From assembly GCF_019798055.1 (NCBI RefSeq), contig NZ_JAHOPH010000035.1, positions 1 to 40,868 of the forward strand: a stretch of DNA of 40,868 bases. The letters are read 5' to 3'. This document shows, one piece after another, positions 1 through 8,550 of this stretch (positions within the stretch are counted from its first letter, which is position 1; each line of letters begins with the position of its first letter). Made by a program: the position numbers and the translations under genes. The stretch comes from Salsipaludibacter albus (GTDB taxonomy: Bacteria; Actinomycetota; Nitriliruptoria; Nitriliruptorales; Nitriliruptoraceae). The notes beneath the pieces are model-generated. The model was not told where the DNA came from and searched no databases. It saw only the letters and a list, made by a program, of their open reading frames with translations.

Positions 1-198
1 CACCACACGACCCCCACCACCCCCACCGCCGAACGCCACCCACGGCACCACCGGGACGTGGTCGAGGCCGCCGGTGCGCACGGGCGGCGCTGCACGACGG
101 ACGTGGACAGTCGACGAAGGCACGGTCGGACGACTCCGCGACGTCGTCCCACAAGTACCCTTCCGGGCGGATCACCCGGCGACGAGGAGACCCGCCCG
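1..198 (+). promoter_or_regulatory. Upstream region of the fha-pknB operon with a candidate -10 box
   Basis: No convincing gene is seen before fhaA. A TACCCT hexamer at 156-161 fits the actinobacterial -10 pattern TANNNT and would start a transcript near 168, giving a leader of about 30 nt. The Shine-Dalgarno GAGGAGA at 184-190 precedes the ATG at 199. No good -35 is visible. The open frame reaches back to 58, but its first 47 codons are Arg-rich without family character and lie before this Shine-Dalgarno. Confidence 0.35.
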
Positions 199-1002
199 AT
201 GGGCGTGCTGAAGGGCTTCGAACGGCGGCTCGAAGGGGCCGTCGAGGGCATGTTCGCGCGCATCTTCAAGTCCGGGCTGCAGCCGATCGAGCTTGCCCAG
301 GCGATCCAGCGCTACGCCACCGACCACCGTCATGTCACCAGCGTCGGGGTCGTGGTGTGCAACGACTACCGGATCTCGATCCACCCCGACGACGTCGAGC
401 GCCTGTCGGGCTACGGCTCCTCGTTGGCCCGCGAACTGGCCAACGTGGTCACCGAGACGGCCGCCGACCACGGTTGGCGGGTCCCCGGGGACATCAGGAT
501 CACCACGGTCTCCGACGCCGACATCGACGTGGGGCGCTTCGAACTGGTCGGACGGGTGCACACGCCCGACACCGACCCCACGGCCCAGCCGGTCGCGACG
601 CCACGGGCTCGGCAGGCCGCCGCACCCGGCCCGGGGGCCACCACGAACCGTCCCGACGCGACCGCCGCCATGCCGGCCCCGACGGCCGGCGACCCGGGAG
701 CGCCCTCGGCCCCGCCCGTCGCCGACGTGCGGCTGGAGGTCGTGGCCACGGGCCAGGTGCTCGACCTGGTCACCGGGCGCTACACCATCGGCCGGCTCGC
801 CACCTGCGACCTCCCGGTCGACTCCACGACGGTGTCCCGCGAGCACGCCGCACTGCTGAAGCGCAACGACACGTGGTGGGTCGTGGACCTCGGCTCCACC
901 AACGGCACCCGCGTCAACGGCGTCCGGGCGTCCGAGCACCCGGTCCGGCCCGGCGACACGCTCAAGGTCGGCACCATCGAGATCAACGCGCGGAGCATCT
1001 AG
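199..1002 (+). CDS. fhaA: FhaA, FHA domain protein with N-terminal DUF3662
   Basis: 267 residues. The N-terminal ~110 residues, beginning MGVLKGFERRLEGAVEGMF, are the DUF3662 domain typical of actinobacterial FhaA. A Pro/Ala-rich linker follows, then a C-terminal FHA domain (about 177-267) with the phosphothreonine-binding pattern: GR, SREH, and STNGT followed by VNG. In mycobacteria FhaA binds PknB-phosphorylated proteins at the cell pole and septum and modulates peptidoglycan precursor export with MviN. The ATG at 199 was chosen because GAGGAGA sits 8 nt upstream and the conserved domain starts there. It is first in the fhaA-fhaB-pstP-rodA-pbpA-pknB operon, so a role in the same signalling pathway is expected. 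Confidence 0.93.
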   Translation: MGVLKGFERRLEGAVEGMFARIFKSGLQPIELAQAIQRYATDHRHVTSVGVVVCNDYRISIHPDDVERLSGYGSSLARELANVVTETAADHGWRVPGDIRITTVSDADIDVGRFELVGRVHTPDTDPTAQPVATPRARQAAAPGPGATTNRPDATAAMPAPTAGDPGAPSAPPVADVRLEVVATGQVLDLVTGRYTIGRLATCDLPVDSTTVSREHAALLKRNDTWWVVDLGSTNGTRVNGVRASEHPVRPGDTLKVGTIEINARSI

Positions 1003-1024
1003 ATGGCCCCACGACGACGTCCGC

Positions 1025-1050
1025 GCGCCCTCCCGGGACCGGGAGGGCGC
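1025..1050 (+). promoter_or_regulatory. Perfect 12-bp hairpin covering the fhaB ribosome binding site
   Basis: Arms GCGCCCTCCCGG (1025-1036) and CCGGGAGGGCGC (1039-1050) are perfectly complementary around a GA centre. The right arm contains GGGAGGG, the only Shine-Dalgarno candidate for the fhaB ATG at 1055. There is no T-tract, so intrinsic termination is unlikely. If folded, it would block initiation at fhaB unless ribosomes leaving fhaA (stop at 1002) or a factor opened it. The complementarity is seen; the regulatory role is inferred. Confidence 0.6.
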
Positions 1051-1054
1051 TGAC

Positions 1055-1519
1055 ATGCCCGTCGCCGTCCTCACCGTCCTCAAGCTGGTCCTGCTGGTCC
1101 TGCTGTACGTGTTCCTGCTGCGGGTGACCCGGGTCATCGCGGCCGACCTGTTCGGGCTGGGTCGTCCCAGCCGCCGCACCCAGCGCCCGGCCGTCACCAC
1201 GGCCCCACCGACCCGCAAGGTGCGCCGGCATCCCCGCGAACTGGTCGTCCACCCGCCCAACGGCGAGTCCGTCGAGGTCGCCATGAACGGCGCGACCATT
1301 ACGCTCGGGCGTTCGAACACCGCCAGCATCCGGGTCGACGACGTCTACGTCTCCGACGAGCACACCCAGATCGTGTCGACCGACGACGGCTGGATGGTCC
1401 GTGACCTCGGCTCGACCAACGGCACCTTCCTCAACGGAGCCAAAGTGACCCAGCCCACCCCGCTCGCCCACGGAGACCACCTCCGCCTGGGAAAGACCCG
1501 AGTCGAGGTGAAGCGCTGA
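1055..1519 (+). CDS. fhaB: FhaB, membrane-anchored FHA domain protein
   Basis: 154 residues. One N-terminal membrane segment (about 6-24, Leu/Val-rich) leads through a basic linker to an FHA domain (about 65-154) with GRS near the start, SDEH for phosphate binding, and STNGT then LNG. This matches FhaB/FipA of actinobacteria, which reads phosphothreonines made by PknB and links division proteins such as FtsZ and FtsQ. The stop codon overlaps the pstP start by one base (TGATG at 1517-1521), indicating translational coupling. Its Shine-Dalgarno lies inside a perfect hairpin (1025-1050). Confidence 0.92.
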   Translation: MPVAVLTVLKLVLLVLLYVFLLRVTRVIAADLFGLGRPSRRTQRPAVTTAPPTRKVRRHPRELVVHPPNGESVEVAMNGATITLGRSNTASIRVDDVYVSDEHTQIVSTDDGWMVRDLGSTNGTFLNGAKVTQPTPLAHGDHLRLGKTRVEVKR

Positions 1520-2736
1520 TGATCCGGGTGCAGGCGATCGGGCGAACGGACGTGGGACGGGTCCGCGACGCCAACGAGGACGCGTTCCTGGTCGGGGACT
1601 CGTCGTTCGCCGTCGCGGACGGGATGGGCGGCCACCTCGCCGGCGAGGTCGCCTCGGCCACGGCGCTGGGCCCGGTCAAGGACCTCGACGGTCGCGTCTT
1701 CTCCGACTCGGTCGACGCCACCGCGGCGCTGCGCGACGCGGTGCTCATGGCCAACCGGGCCGTCGCCGACAAGTCCGCCGCCGCCCCGTCCTACCGGGGC
1801 ATGGGCACCACGCTGACGGCGGTGATGATCGAGGGTCGCCGCGCCCACATCGCCCACGTCGGCGACTCGCGCGCCTACCTGCTGCGCGACGGGATGTTCA
1901 GCCAGCTGACCACCGACCACACGCTGGTCCAGCGCCTGATCGACGAGGGACGGCTGAGCGAGGAGGAGGCGGCCAACCACCCCCAGCGCTCGGTCATCAC
2001 CCGCGCCATCGGCGTCGAGTCCGACATCGACGTGGACGCGATGACCCTCGAACTCCTGCCCGACGACCGCCTCCTGCTGTGCTCGGACGGCCTGACCGGC
2101 CCCGTCACCGACGAGGCCATCGCCAAGCTGCTCGGCGGCAGCGACCTCGACCGGATCCCCGACGACCTGATCGACGCGGCCAACGACGCCGGCGGCCCCG
2201 ACAACATCACCACGGTCGTGCTGGCCTTCGACGAGCTGCCGACGGCGCCGTCACCCCGCCGCACCACCGGCCGCGAGCCCGACCCGAACATGGTCGTGGT
2301 GCGCACGCGGGACGACGACACCGACAGCGACTGGGCCGGACGTCTCGGCCACATCGGCTCGCTCAACCCCCATCCGGAGTCCTCGGCCTCCACGGGGACC
2401 GGGCGCGCCCGGTCGATCCTGGTCTGGGCCGTGGTCGTGGCGGTGCTGCTCGCCGCGCTGGTCGTGGGTGGGCGGGCGCTGCTCGGCCGGTCCTTCTACG
2501 TCGGCGTCGACGACGCCGGCCAGGTGGGCATCCACCAGGGCGTGCCGGTGGACATCGGCCCCCTCCCGCTCCACTGGGTCTACCGCACCACCGCGTACAC
2601 GATCGACGACGTCCCCACGATCGTGCGGGACGAGGTCGAGGCGGGCCTGACCGCACAGGACGCCGCCGACGCCGAACGGATCATCGCCAACTTCGACGAG
2701 CTGCGTGACGAGGACGAGACCACGGGCGCGAACTGA
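1519..2736 (+). CDS. pstP: PstP, PP2C-family Ser/Thr protein phosphatase
   Basis: 405 residues. The cytoplasmic PP2C domain (about 1-240) shows the metal-binding motifs in order: RDANEDA, DGMGGH, GDSRAY, a CSDG motif and GGPDN. A linker follows, then a single membrane helix (about 298-322) and a short extracytoplasmic domain of about 80 residues. It is the cognate Mn-dependent phosphatase that reverses PknB phosphorylation. The ATG at 1519 overlaps the fhaB stop, and the gene ends at the start of rodA, so fhaB-pstP-rodA are tightly coupled. Its length is slightly below that of mycobacterial PstP (about 515) because the extracellular part is short. Confidence 0.95.
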   Translation: MIRVQAIGRTDVGRVRDANEDAFLVGDSSFAVADGMGGHLAGEVASATALGPVKDLDGRVFSDSVDATAALRDAVLMANRAVADKSAAAPSYRGMGTTLTAVMIEGRRAHIAHVGDSRAYLLRDGMFSQLTTDHTLVQRLIDEGRLSEEEAANHPQRSVITRAIGVESDIDVDAMTLELLPDDRLLLCSDGLTGPVTDEAIAKLLGGSDLDRIPDDLIDAANDAGGPDNITTVVLAFDELPTAPSPRRTTGREPDPNMVVVRTRDDDTDSDWAGRLGHIGSLNPHPESSASTGTGRARSILVWAVVVAVLLAALVVGGRALLGRSFYVGVDDAGQVGIHQGVPVDIGPLPLHWVYRTTAYTIDDVPTIVRDEVEAGLTAQDAADAERIIANFDELRDEDETTGAN

Positions 2737-2737
2737 C

Positions 2738-4066
2738 GTGGACCTGACGGCAGCCTCATCCGCCTCTGCCGAACGGCGCCTGCTGGTCGGTGCCGTCCTG
2801 CTGCCCGCTGCGGCCTTCGGCCTGCTGCACCTCGGACGCGACGTGACCCTGCTGGGGCGCGACACGCTGGTCCGCATGGGCGTGCTCCTGGCCGGCGCGA
2901 TCGTCCTGCACCTGGTGGTGCGACGCCTGGCCCCACGTGCCGACCCGGTGCTGCTGCCGCTCGCGGTCCTGCTGAACGGGCTCGGGCTGGTCATGGTGCA
3001 CCGCATCGACCTCGGCCGGACTCCCCCGACCTCGCTGGCGACCTCCCAGGCGACGTGGACCATCGTGGGCATCGTCGTGGCGGTCGCGACCCTGGTGGTC
3101 GTGCGCTCCCACCGGGACCTGACCCGCTACCACTACACCATCGGGTTCGTGACGCTGGTGCTGTTGCTGCTGCCGCTGCTGCCGGTGATCGGCCAGCGCA
3201 TCAACGGCGCCCAGCTGTGGGTCGACTTCTCGCGCCTGGGCGTCCCGGTGGGGTTCCAGCCGGGCGAGCTCGCCAAGATCGGGCTGGTGATCTTCCTGGC
3301 CGGCTACCTCGAGCGCAAGCGTGCGCTGCTGTCGGTGGCGACCAACCGCATCGGCCCCCTGATGCTGCCCGAGACCCGTCACCTCGGCCCCGTGCTGCTG
3401 GCCAGTGGGCTGTCGTTGGCGATCGTGGTCTTCCAGCGCGACCTCGGGTCCGGGCTGCTCTTCTTCGGCGTGTCGGTCACGATGCTCTACATCGCCACCG
3501 GCCGCATCGCCTACGTCCTGATCGGGTCGATGACCTTCCTCCTCGGCGCGGTGCTGGCCTGGTGGCAGTTCGGCCACGTGCGTGACCGCGTGGCCATCTG
3601 GCTGGACCCGTGGAGCAGCATCAACGACGCCGGATGGCAGCTCGCGCAGGCCTCGTTCGCGCTCGGCACCGGTGGGCTGACCGGCACCGGGCTCGGGCTG
3701 GGGCGGCCCACCGACATCCCGTTCGTCGAGACCGACGCGATCTTCGCCGCGATCGGGGAGGAGCTCGGCCTGCTGGGCGCGACCGCGCTGATCGTGGTCT
3801 ACGTGCTGATGGTCGCCCGCGGCTACCGGATCGCGCTCAACGCCACCGACCAGGTCGGCTCGCTGCTGGCCGCCGGGCTGACCACCGTGCTGGGCCTGCA
3901 GGTCTTCGTGATCATCGGGGGCGTGACACGACTGGTCCCGTTCACCGGGATCACCCTCCCGTTCGTGTCCTACGGCGGGTCGTCACTGGTGGCCAACTAC
4001 ATCCTGCTGGCCCTGTTGCTGCGGGTCTCCGACGACGCGAACACCGAGCGCGGAGCCCGGACGTGA
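2738..4066 (+). CDS. rodA: RodA/FtsW-type SEDS peptidoglycan glycosyltransferase
   Basis: 442 residues with about 10 to 12 hydrophobic segments. SEDS-family signatures are present: GAQLWVDF, FQPGELAKI, FQRDLGSGLLFF, and near the C-terminus LPFVSYGGSSL. The protein polymerises lipid II into glycan strands together with a class B PBP, here pbpA immediately downstream. The GTG at 2738 lies one base after the pstP stop. A GTG at 2705 in the same frame is possible but would overlap pstP by 32 nt. The last codon overlaps the pbpA start (GTGA at 4063-4066). RodA rather than FtsW is chosen from operon context. Confidence 0.93.
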   Translation: MDLTAASSASAERRLLVGAVLLPAAAFGLLHLGRDVTLLGRDTLVRMGVLLAGAIVLHLVVRRLAPRADPVLLPLAVLLNGLGLVMVHRIDLGRTPPTSLATSQATWTIVGIVVAVATLVVVRSHRDLTRYHYTIGFVTLVLLLLPLLPVIGQRINGAQLWVDFSRLGVPVGFQPGELAKIGLVIFLAGYLERKRALLSVATNRIGPLMLPETRHLGPVLLASGLSLAIVVFQRDLGSGLLFFGVSVTMLYIATGRIAYVLIGSMTFLLGAVLAWWQFGHVRDRVAIWLDPWSSINDAGWQLAQASFALGTGGLTGTGLGLGRPTDIPFVETDAIFAAIGEELGLLGATALIVVYVLMVARGYRIALNATDQVGSLLAAGLTTVLGLQVFVIIGGVTRLVPFTGITLPFVSYGGSSLVANYILLALLLRVSDDANTERGART

Positions 4067-5505
4067 ACGGCCAGATCCGGCGGGTCGCCCTGGTCATGAT
4101 GGTGGTGTTCGCCGCCCTGCTGGTGAACCTCAACATCCTGCAGCTCGTGCGTGGCCCGGACCTGGTCGACAACCCCGCGAACCGGCGGGTGCTCGTCGCC
4201 CAGTACGGGATCGAGCGGGGCCCGATGCTGGTCGACGACGCGGAGGTCGCCCGCTCGGTCGAGACCGACGACGACCTCGAGTACCAGCGCGAGTACCCCG
4301 AGCCCGAGCTGTACGCCCACGTCACGGGCTACGACTCGTTCGTGCAGGGCCGAACCGGCCTCGAGGAGACCTACAACGACGCGCTGATGGGTGCGCCCAG
4401 CGAGATGCTGGCCCAGAACCTCACCGAGCTGCTGATCGGCCGGGACGCCCGGGGCAACACGCTGCGGCTGACCGTCGACCCCCGCGTGCAGGAGGCCGCC
4501 CGGACCGCGCTGGCCGACCGCACCGGCGCCGTCGTGGCGATCGAGCCGGGCACGGGGCGGGTGCTGGCCGCCTACGCCAACCCGACCTACGACCCCAACC
4601 GCCTGTCGTCGCACGACGGCGGTGCGGTCCAGGACGCGTGGGAGGAGCTGCGCCTGGACCCGGACCTGCCCCTGCTGGACCGCTCCACGCGGGTGCTGTA
4701 CCCCCCGGGGTCGGTGTTCAAGATCGTCGTCGCCGCCGCGGCGCTCGAGCAGGGCCTGCAACCCGAGACCGCCTTCGACAACATCGAGTCCTACACCCCG
4801 CCCGGCACCGAGCGCGCCATCACCAACAGCGGGGGAGGCACCTGCACCGACGACGAGACCATCACCCTGGCCCGTGCCCTCGCGGTGTCCTGCAACACGG
4901 TGTTCGCCAAGCTCGCGGTCGACCTGGGCGACGACGTCGTCATCGACACGGCCCAGCGCCTGGGGTTCAACCGGGCCATCCCCTACGACCTCCCGGTCGC
5001 CTCGTCGGCCATCCCGACCGAGATGGCCGACCCTGCACTGGCCCAGTCCGCGATCGGGCAGCGCGACGTGCGGATGACGGCCTTCCACGCCGCGATGACG
5101 GCCGCCACCATCGCCAACGCCGGTCGGGCCCAGCGCCCCTTCGTGGTCGCCGACGTGCGCAGTCCCAGCGGCCGGCTGGTGCAGGGCCCCGCCGACGGGG
5201 TGTGGCGGGAGGCGGGGTTCTCCGAGCAGGCCATCAGCGCCCGGACCGCCAGCCAGCTGCGCGACATGATGATCGGCGTGGTCGACCAGGGCACCGGTGG
5301 TCCGGCCCAGATCGGCGGCAGCGAGGTGGGGGGCAAGACCGGGACGGCCGACGACCCCAACCTCGAGGGCTCGATCGCGTGGTTCGCCGGCTTCGCGGGC
5401 AACGACATCGCGGTGGCGGTGGTGCTGCCCGACGTCGAGGGTGGCGGTGGTTCACTGGCCGCACCGGTCGCGCGGGAGGTGATGCTGGCATGGCTCGAGC
5501 AGTGA
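4063..5505 (+). CDS. pbpA: Class B penicillin-binding protein (PbpA), peptidoglycan transpeptidase
   Basis: 480 residues. A single N-terminal membrane anchor (about 8-29) precedes a non-catalytic domain and a transpeptidase domain carrying the three active-site motifs: SVFK (S217, K220), SCN (276-278) and KTG (425-427, in GGKTGTAD). It crosslinks peptidoglycan and partners RodA. The start GTG at 4063 overlaps the rodA stop; the open frame runs further upstream inside rodA but that part is a shadow of rodA. The length fits mycobacterial PbpA (491). The 64-nt gap to pknB is the largest spacing in the operon. Confidence 0.95.
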   Translation: MNGQIRRVALVMMVVFAALLVNLNILQLVRGPDLVDNPANRRVLVAQYGIERGPMLVDDAEVARSVETDDDLEYQREYPEPELYAHVTGYDSFVQGRTGLEETYNDALMGAPSEMLAQNLTELLIGRDARGNTLRLTVDPRVQEAARTALADRTGAVVAIEPGTGRVLAAYANPTYDPNRLSSHDGGAVQDAWEELRLDPDLPLLDRSTRVLYPPGSVFKIVVAAAALEQGLQPETAFDNIESYTPPGTERAITNSGGGTCTDDETITLARALAVSCNTVFAKLAVDLGDDVVIDTAQRLGFNRAIPYDLPVASSAIPTEMADPALAQSAIGQRDVRMTAFHAAMTAATIANAGRAQRPFVVADVRSPSGRLVQGPADGVWREAGFSEQAISARTASQLRDMMIGVVDQGTGGPAQIGGSEVGGKTGTADDPNLEGSIAWFAGFAGNDIAVAVVLPDVEGGGGSLAAPVAREVMLAWLEQ

Positions 5506-5569
5506 GGCGGGCACGTCCCGTCACCCAGGGCCTGCGGCCACGTCCCGACGTGTCCGTGGGGGGACGACC

Positions 5570-7393
5570 GTGAGCGGCGACCGGGTGCTGGCCGGCCGGT
5601 TCCACCTGCGTCGGCCGCTGGGCAAGGGTGGCATGGCCGAGGTCTGGGAGGCCTACGACGCCAACCTCGACCGGGCCGTGGCGATCAAGGTGCTGCTGGG
5701 CCGCTACCAGGAGGACGAGGAGTTCCAGGAGCGCTTCGCCGAGGAGGGTCGCCGGGCCGCCGGCCTGAACCATCCCAACATCGTGACCGTGCTGGACACC
5801 GGCACCGACCGCCAGACCGGGCTGCGCTTCATCGTGATGGAGCTGATCCGGGGTCGCTCGCTGGCCGAGGCGATCGCCGCCGGCGGGCTGACCGAGGACC
5901 GTGCCCTGGAGGTCACCGCCGACGTGGCCGCCGCGCTGGAGTACGCGCACGGCCAGGGACTGGTCCACCGCGACGTCAAGCCGGGCAACATCCTCGTGGC
6001 CGAGGACGGCACCGTCAAGGTGACCGACTTCGGCATCGCCCGGGCGATCGACTCCGACTCCAACGTCACCCAGACCGCGGCCGTCCTGGGGACCGCGGCC
6101 TACCTGTCGCCGGAGCAGGCCCAGGCCCGCGCGGTCGATGCCAGGTCCGACGTCTACTCGCTGGGCGTCGTGCTCTACGAGCTGCTGACCGGCGCCCAGC
6201 CCTTCCAGGGCGAGACCCCGGTCACGGTCGCCTACCAGCACGTCCAGGAGCCTCCGCGTCCGCCACGCGACCTCGAGACCTCGGTGTCGGCCGCTGGCGA
6301 GGCGATCGTGATGCGGGCCATGGCCAAGAACCCGGCCAACCGCTACCAGTCGGCCGCGGCGATGCGCGACGACGTGTTGCGGGCGATGGTCGGCGAGGCG
6401 ATCGACGCCCCGGCCGTGCTCCGGGCCGAGGACACCGCGCTGCTGGACCCGGTCGGCGGGGCACGGCCGACCGACTCACCACAGCAACGACGCCGACGCG
6501 CCCTGGGCTACGTCCTGCTGGGACTGGGCTCGATCGCGGGTGCCGCCCTGCTCGTCTGGCTGCTGCTCCAGCTCGGCGGTGGCCAGGAGGCCGTGCAACG
6601 AACCGTGCCCAACGTCATCGGGTCCTCGGTCCCGGACGCCCAGCAGCTGCTGGCGTCCCAGGGCCTCCAGGGTGACCCGATCGACGAGGTGGCCTCCGAC
6701 GAGATCGAGGCAGGGCTGGTCGCGGGCCAGATCCCGGAGGCCGGCGAGGAGGTTCCCGAGGGGGCGCTGGTACAGCTGTCGGTGTCGTCCGGACCCGAGG
6801 TGGTGGCGGTGCCCCAGATCGTCGGGGTGACCGAGCTCGATGCGCTCGAGCTGTTGCGCCGCGCGGGGTTGCGGGTCGGTGGCCGCGAGCCGATCTTCTC
6901 GGCGGAGGTGCCGGCGGGCAACGTGATCGAGTCCAACCCGGCGCCCGGGGACGAGGTGGCCGTGGGCACCGCCGTGGACCTGGTGATCAGCGAGGGCGAG
7001 CAGCTGATCCGGGTGGCCAACGTCGAACTGCAGTCGGAGGCGTCGGCTCGCCAGGTCCTCACCGGGCAGGGGCTGACGGTGCGGGTCGAGCGGGAGTTCT
7101 CCGACTCGGTCGCGCAGGGCGTCGTGATCCGTCAGGACCCGCAGGCGGGCGAGGACCTCCCGGCCGGCTCCGAGGTCCTGATCGTGGTGTCGCGCGGTGC
7201 CAGCGGGAGCACCGACGAGCCCGACGACCCCGACCCGACCCCGACCGACGGGAGCAACCCGTTCCCGTCCCCGACGCCCAGCCCGACGCCGCCGCCCCCG
7301 CCGCCGCCACCGACGCCGTCGCCCACCCCGTCACCGACGCCGTCGCCGACGCCGCCGGCCAGCCCGACACCCAGCGTGTCGCCCCGTCCCTGA
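5570..7393 (+). CDS. pknB: PknB, transmembrane Ser/Thr kinase with three PASTA repeats
   Basis: 607 residues. The kinase domain (about 11-275) shows the glycine loop LGKGGMAEV, AIK (K40), HRDVKPGN (D135) and DFG (153-155). A basic stretch and one membrane helix (about 313-335) lead to three extracellular PASTA repeats (about 345-408, 412-475, 479-543) that sense muropeptides or lipid II. The last 64 residues form an unusual Pro/Thr/Ser tail with many PTPSP units and eight consecutive prolines. The GTG at 5570 follows GGGGGGAC at 5557-5564. Mycobacterial PknB has four PASTA repeats and no such tail, and a separate PknA is absent here. Confidence 0.96.
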   Translation: MSGDRVLAGRFHLRRPLGKGGMAEVWEAYDANLDRAVAIKVLLGRYQEDEEFQERFAEEGRRAAGLNHPNIVTVLDTGTDRQTGLRFIVMELIRGRSLAEAIAAGGLTEDRALEVTADVAAALEYAHGQGLVHRDVKPGNILVAEDGTVKVTDFGIARAIDSDSNVTQTAAVLGTAAYLSPEQAQARAVDARSDVYSLGVVLYELLTGAQPFQGETPVTVAYQHVQEPPRPPRDLETSVSAAGEAIVMRAMAKNPANRYQSAAAMRDDVLRAMVGEAIDAPAVLRAEDTALLDPVGGARPTDSPQQRRRRALGYVLLGLGSIAGAALLVWLLLQLGGGQEAVQRTVPNVIGSSVPDAQQLLASQGLQGDPIDEVASDEIEAGLVAGQIPEAGEEVPEGALVQLSVSSGPEVVAVPQIVGVTELDALELLRRAGLRVGGREPIFSAEVPAGNVIESNPAPGDEVAVGTAVDLVISEGEQLIRVANVELQSEASARQVLTGQGLTVRVEREFSDSVAQGVVIRQDPQAGEDLPAGSEVLIVVSRGASGSTDEPDDPDPTPTDGSNPFPSPTPSPTPPPPPPPPTPSPTPSPTPSPTPPASPTPSVSPRP

Positions 7394-7425
7394 CCCGGTC
7401 CGATCCTGGCCCGGTCGCCGCGGTC

Positions 7426-8550
7426 TCAGGTCGTCCCCCGCATGGCCGCGTCGCCCGGTCCGTCCGGTCGCACCGGTCCCGCGTCGGCGACGGCCTGCTC
7501 GCCCCCACCCGGCACGAGGGGACGTGAGAAGAGATCCTTGAGCCCGGCCGCGATCGCGCCCAGCCCGGTCCCGACGGCCAGTCCGATCGCGATCCGCACG
7601 AAGGACGACGGCAGCACCGCCGGGGGCACGATCGGTGCGGTGACGGCAGCCACCTGGCTGATCCCCCACACGACCAGCGGGATCCCCGCCGCCCCGGCCA
7701 CGACGCCGCCCGCCGCCGTCCGTCCCCGGACGGCCAGCCCGGCGACGGCGACCAGCAGGGCGACTCCGGTCAGGATCAGCGGGAAGGGCTGGCCCTGCAC
7801 ACCCGGTGGCAGCCCGACCGACCCCGCGATCCCCACCGCGCCGGTCACCACGACCCCGATGCCCACCAGCACGGCGATCGTCGTCGTGGTCGTGGTCGTG
7901 ACCAGCAGCACGGCGGCCAGCGCAAGTCCGGCCAGGGCTGCCAGCACGGTGGGCAACGGACTGGCGGGCGGGACCCAGGTCAGCGTGCCCACCACCTCGA
8001 CCGTCTCGCCGTCCACCACCAGGGGCACCGGCCACTCGTAGGCGACCTGCCGGTCGGTCGAGGTCGGGTCGACCTCGCCGGGCAGTGACGACGGCGACAT
8101 CCAGTGGATGCGGTGGTCGTGCCAGGCGTACGTCCCGTCGTCGGACACCTGCTCCCACCGGGGCGGCTGGCCCGGCCCGGCGTCGGCCGGGACCTCGGAG
8201 TCCTGGATCGAGTAGCGGGCACTGTTCTGCCAGTGGGTCGCCGAACGGAGGTTGACCCAGACGGAGCCGTCCGGATCGAACCGCAGGTACTGCTCGCCCT
8301 CGGCGTAGCCCGGGACCCCCACCTCGTGGCCGCCGGGATTGCGCACCTGCAGGAACGCGTCACCGCCCAGCACCTGGACCTCCAGGCCGTCGACCTGAGG
8401 GGTGATGGCCACGACCTCCGAGTCGTAGTTGGTCGGGCCCGGCGGGTCCGCCGCGGCAGGTCCCGCGGTCACGACCAGCACCAGCAGGGACAGCAGCGCG
8501 ATCCGACCGACCCGGGTCGGCGTGCGACGGACGGTGGGCCGACGGCTCAC
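7426..8550 (-). CDS. Exported multi-pass membrane protein of the copper operon, possibly metal-binding
   Basis: 374 residues. A signal peptide (about 1-35, ending AGPAAA) is followed by an extracytoplasmic domain of about 170 residues and then five or so hydrophobic segments (about 205-340). The exported domain contains the motif WHDHRIHWM (near 143-151), rich in His, Met and Trp and well suited to metal binding. I do not recognise a named family. The GTG at 8550 overlaps the stop (8547-8549) of the YcnI-like frame as GTGA, so it is translationally coupled to the CopCD/YcnI genes. A role in copper handling is inferred from this position and the motif. Confidence 0.7.
   Translation of the reverse strand: MSRRPTVRRTPTRVGRIALLSLLVLVVTAGPAAADPPGPTNYDSEVVAITPQVDGLEVQVLGGDAFLQVRNPGGHEVGVPGYAEGEQYLRFDPDGSVWVNLRSATHWQNSARYSIQDSEVPADAGPGQPPRWEQVSDDGTYAWHDHRIHWMSPSSLPGEVDPTSTDRQVAYEWPVPLVVDGETVEVVGTLTWVPPASPLPTVLAALAGLALAAVLLVTTTTTTTIAVLVGIGVVVTGAVGIAGSVGLPPGVQGQPFPLILTGVALLVAVAGLAVRGRTAAGGVVAGAAGIPLVVWGISQVAAVTAPIVPPAVLPSSFVRIAIGLAVGTGLGAIAAGLKDLFSRPLVPGGGEQAVADAGPVRPDGPGDAAMRGTT

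Noticed and set aside
58-198. N-terminal extension of fhaA from 58
   Set aside because: The segment is Arg-rich without family likeness, and a clear Shine-Dalgarno and the DUF3662 start point to 199.
172-1329. Long antisense ORFs across the fha, pknB, aconitase and PutA genes
   Set aside because: High GC opens all frames; these translations are Arg/Gly/Pro-rich or His/Val/Asp-rich mirrors of real genes and lack any domain.
8360-8546. Continuation of the YcnI frame to a stop at 8360
   Set aside because: After about 8630 the translation loses family likeness and overlaps the next gene's coding frame; the -1 frame ending at 8547 fits better.
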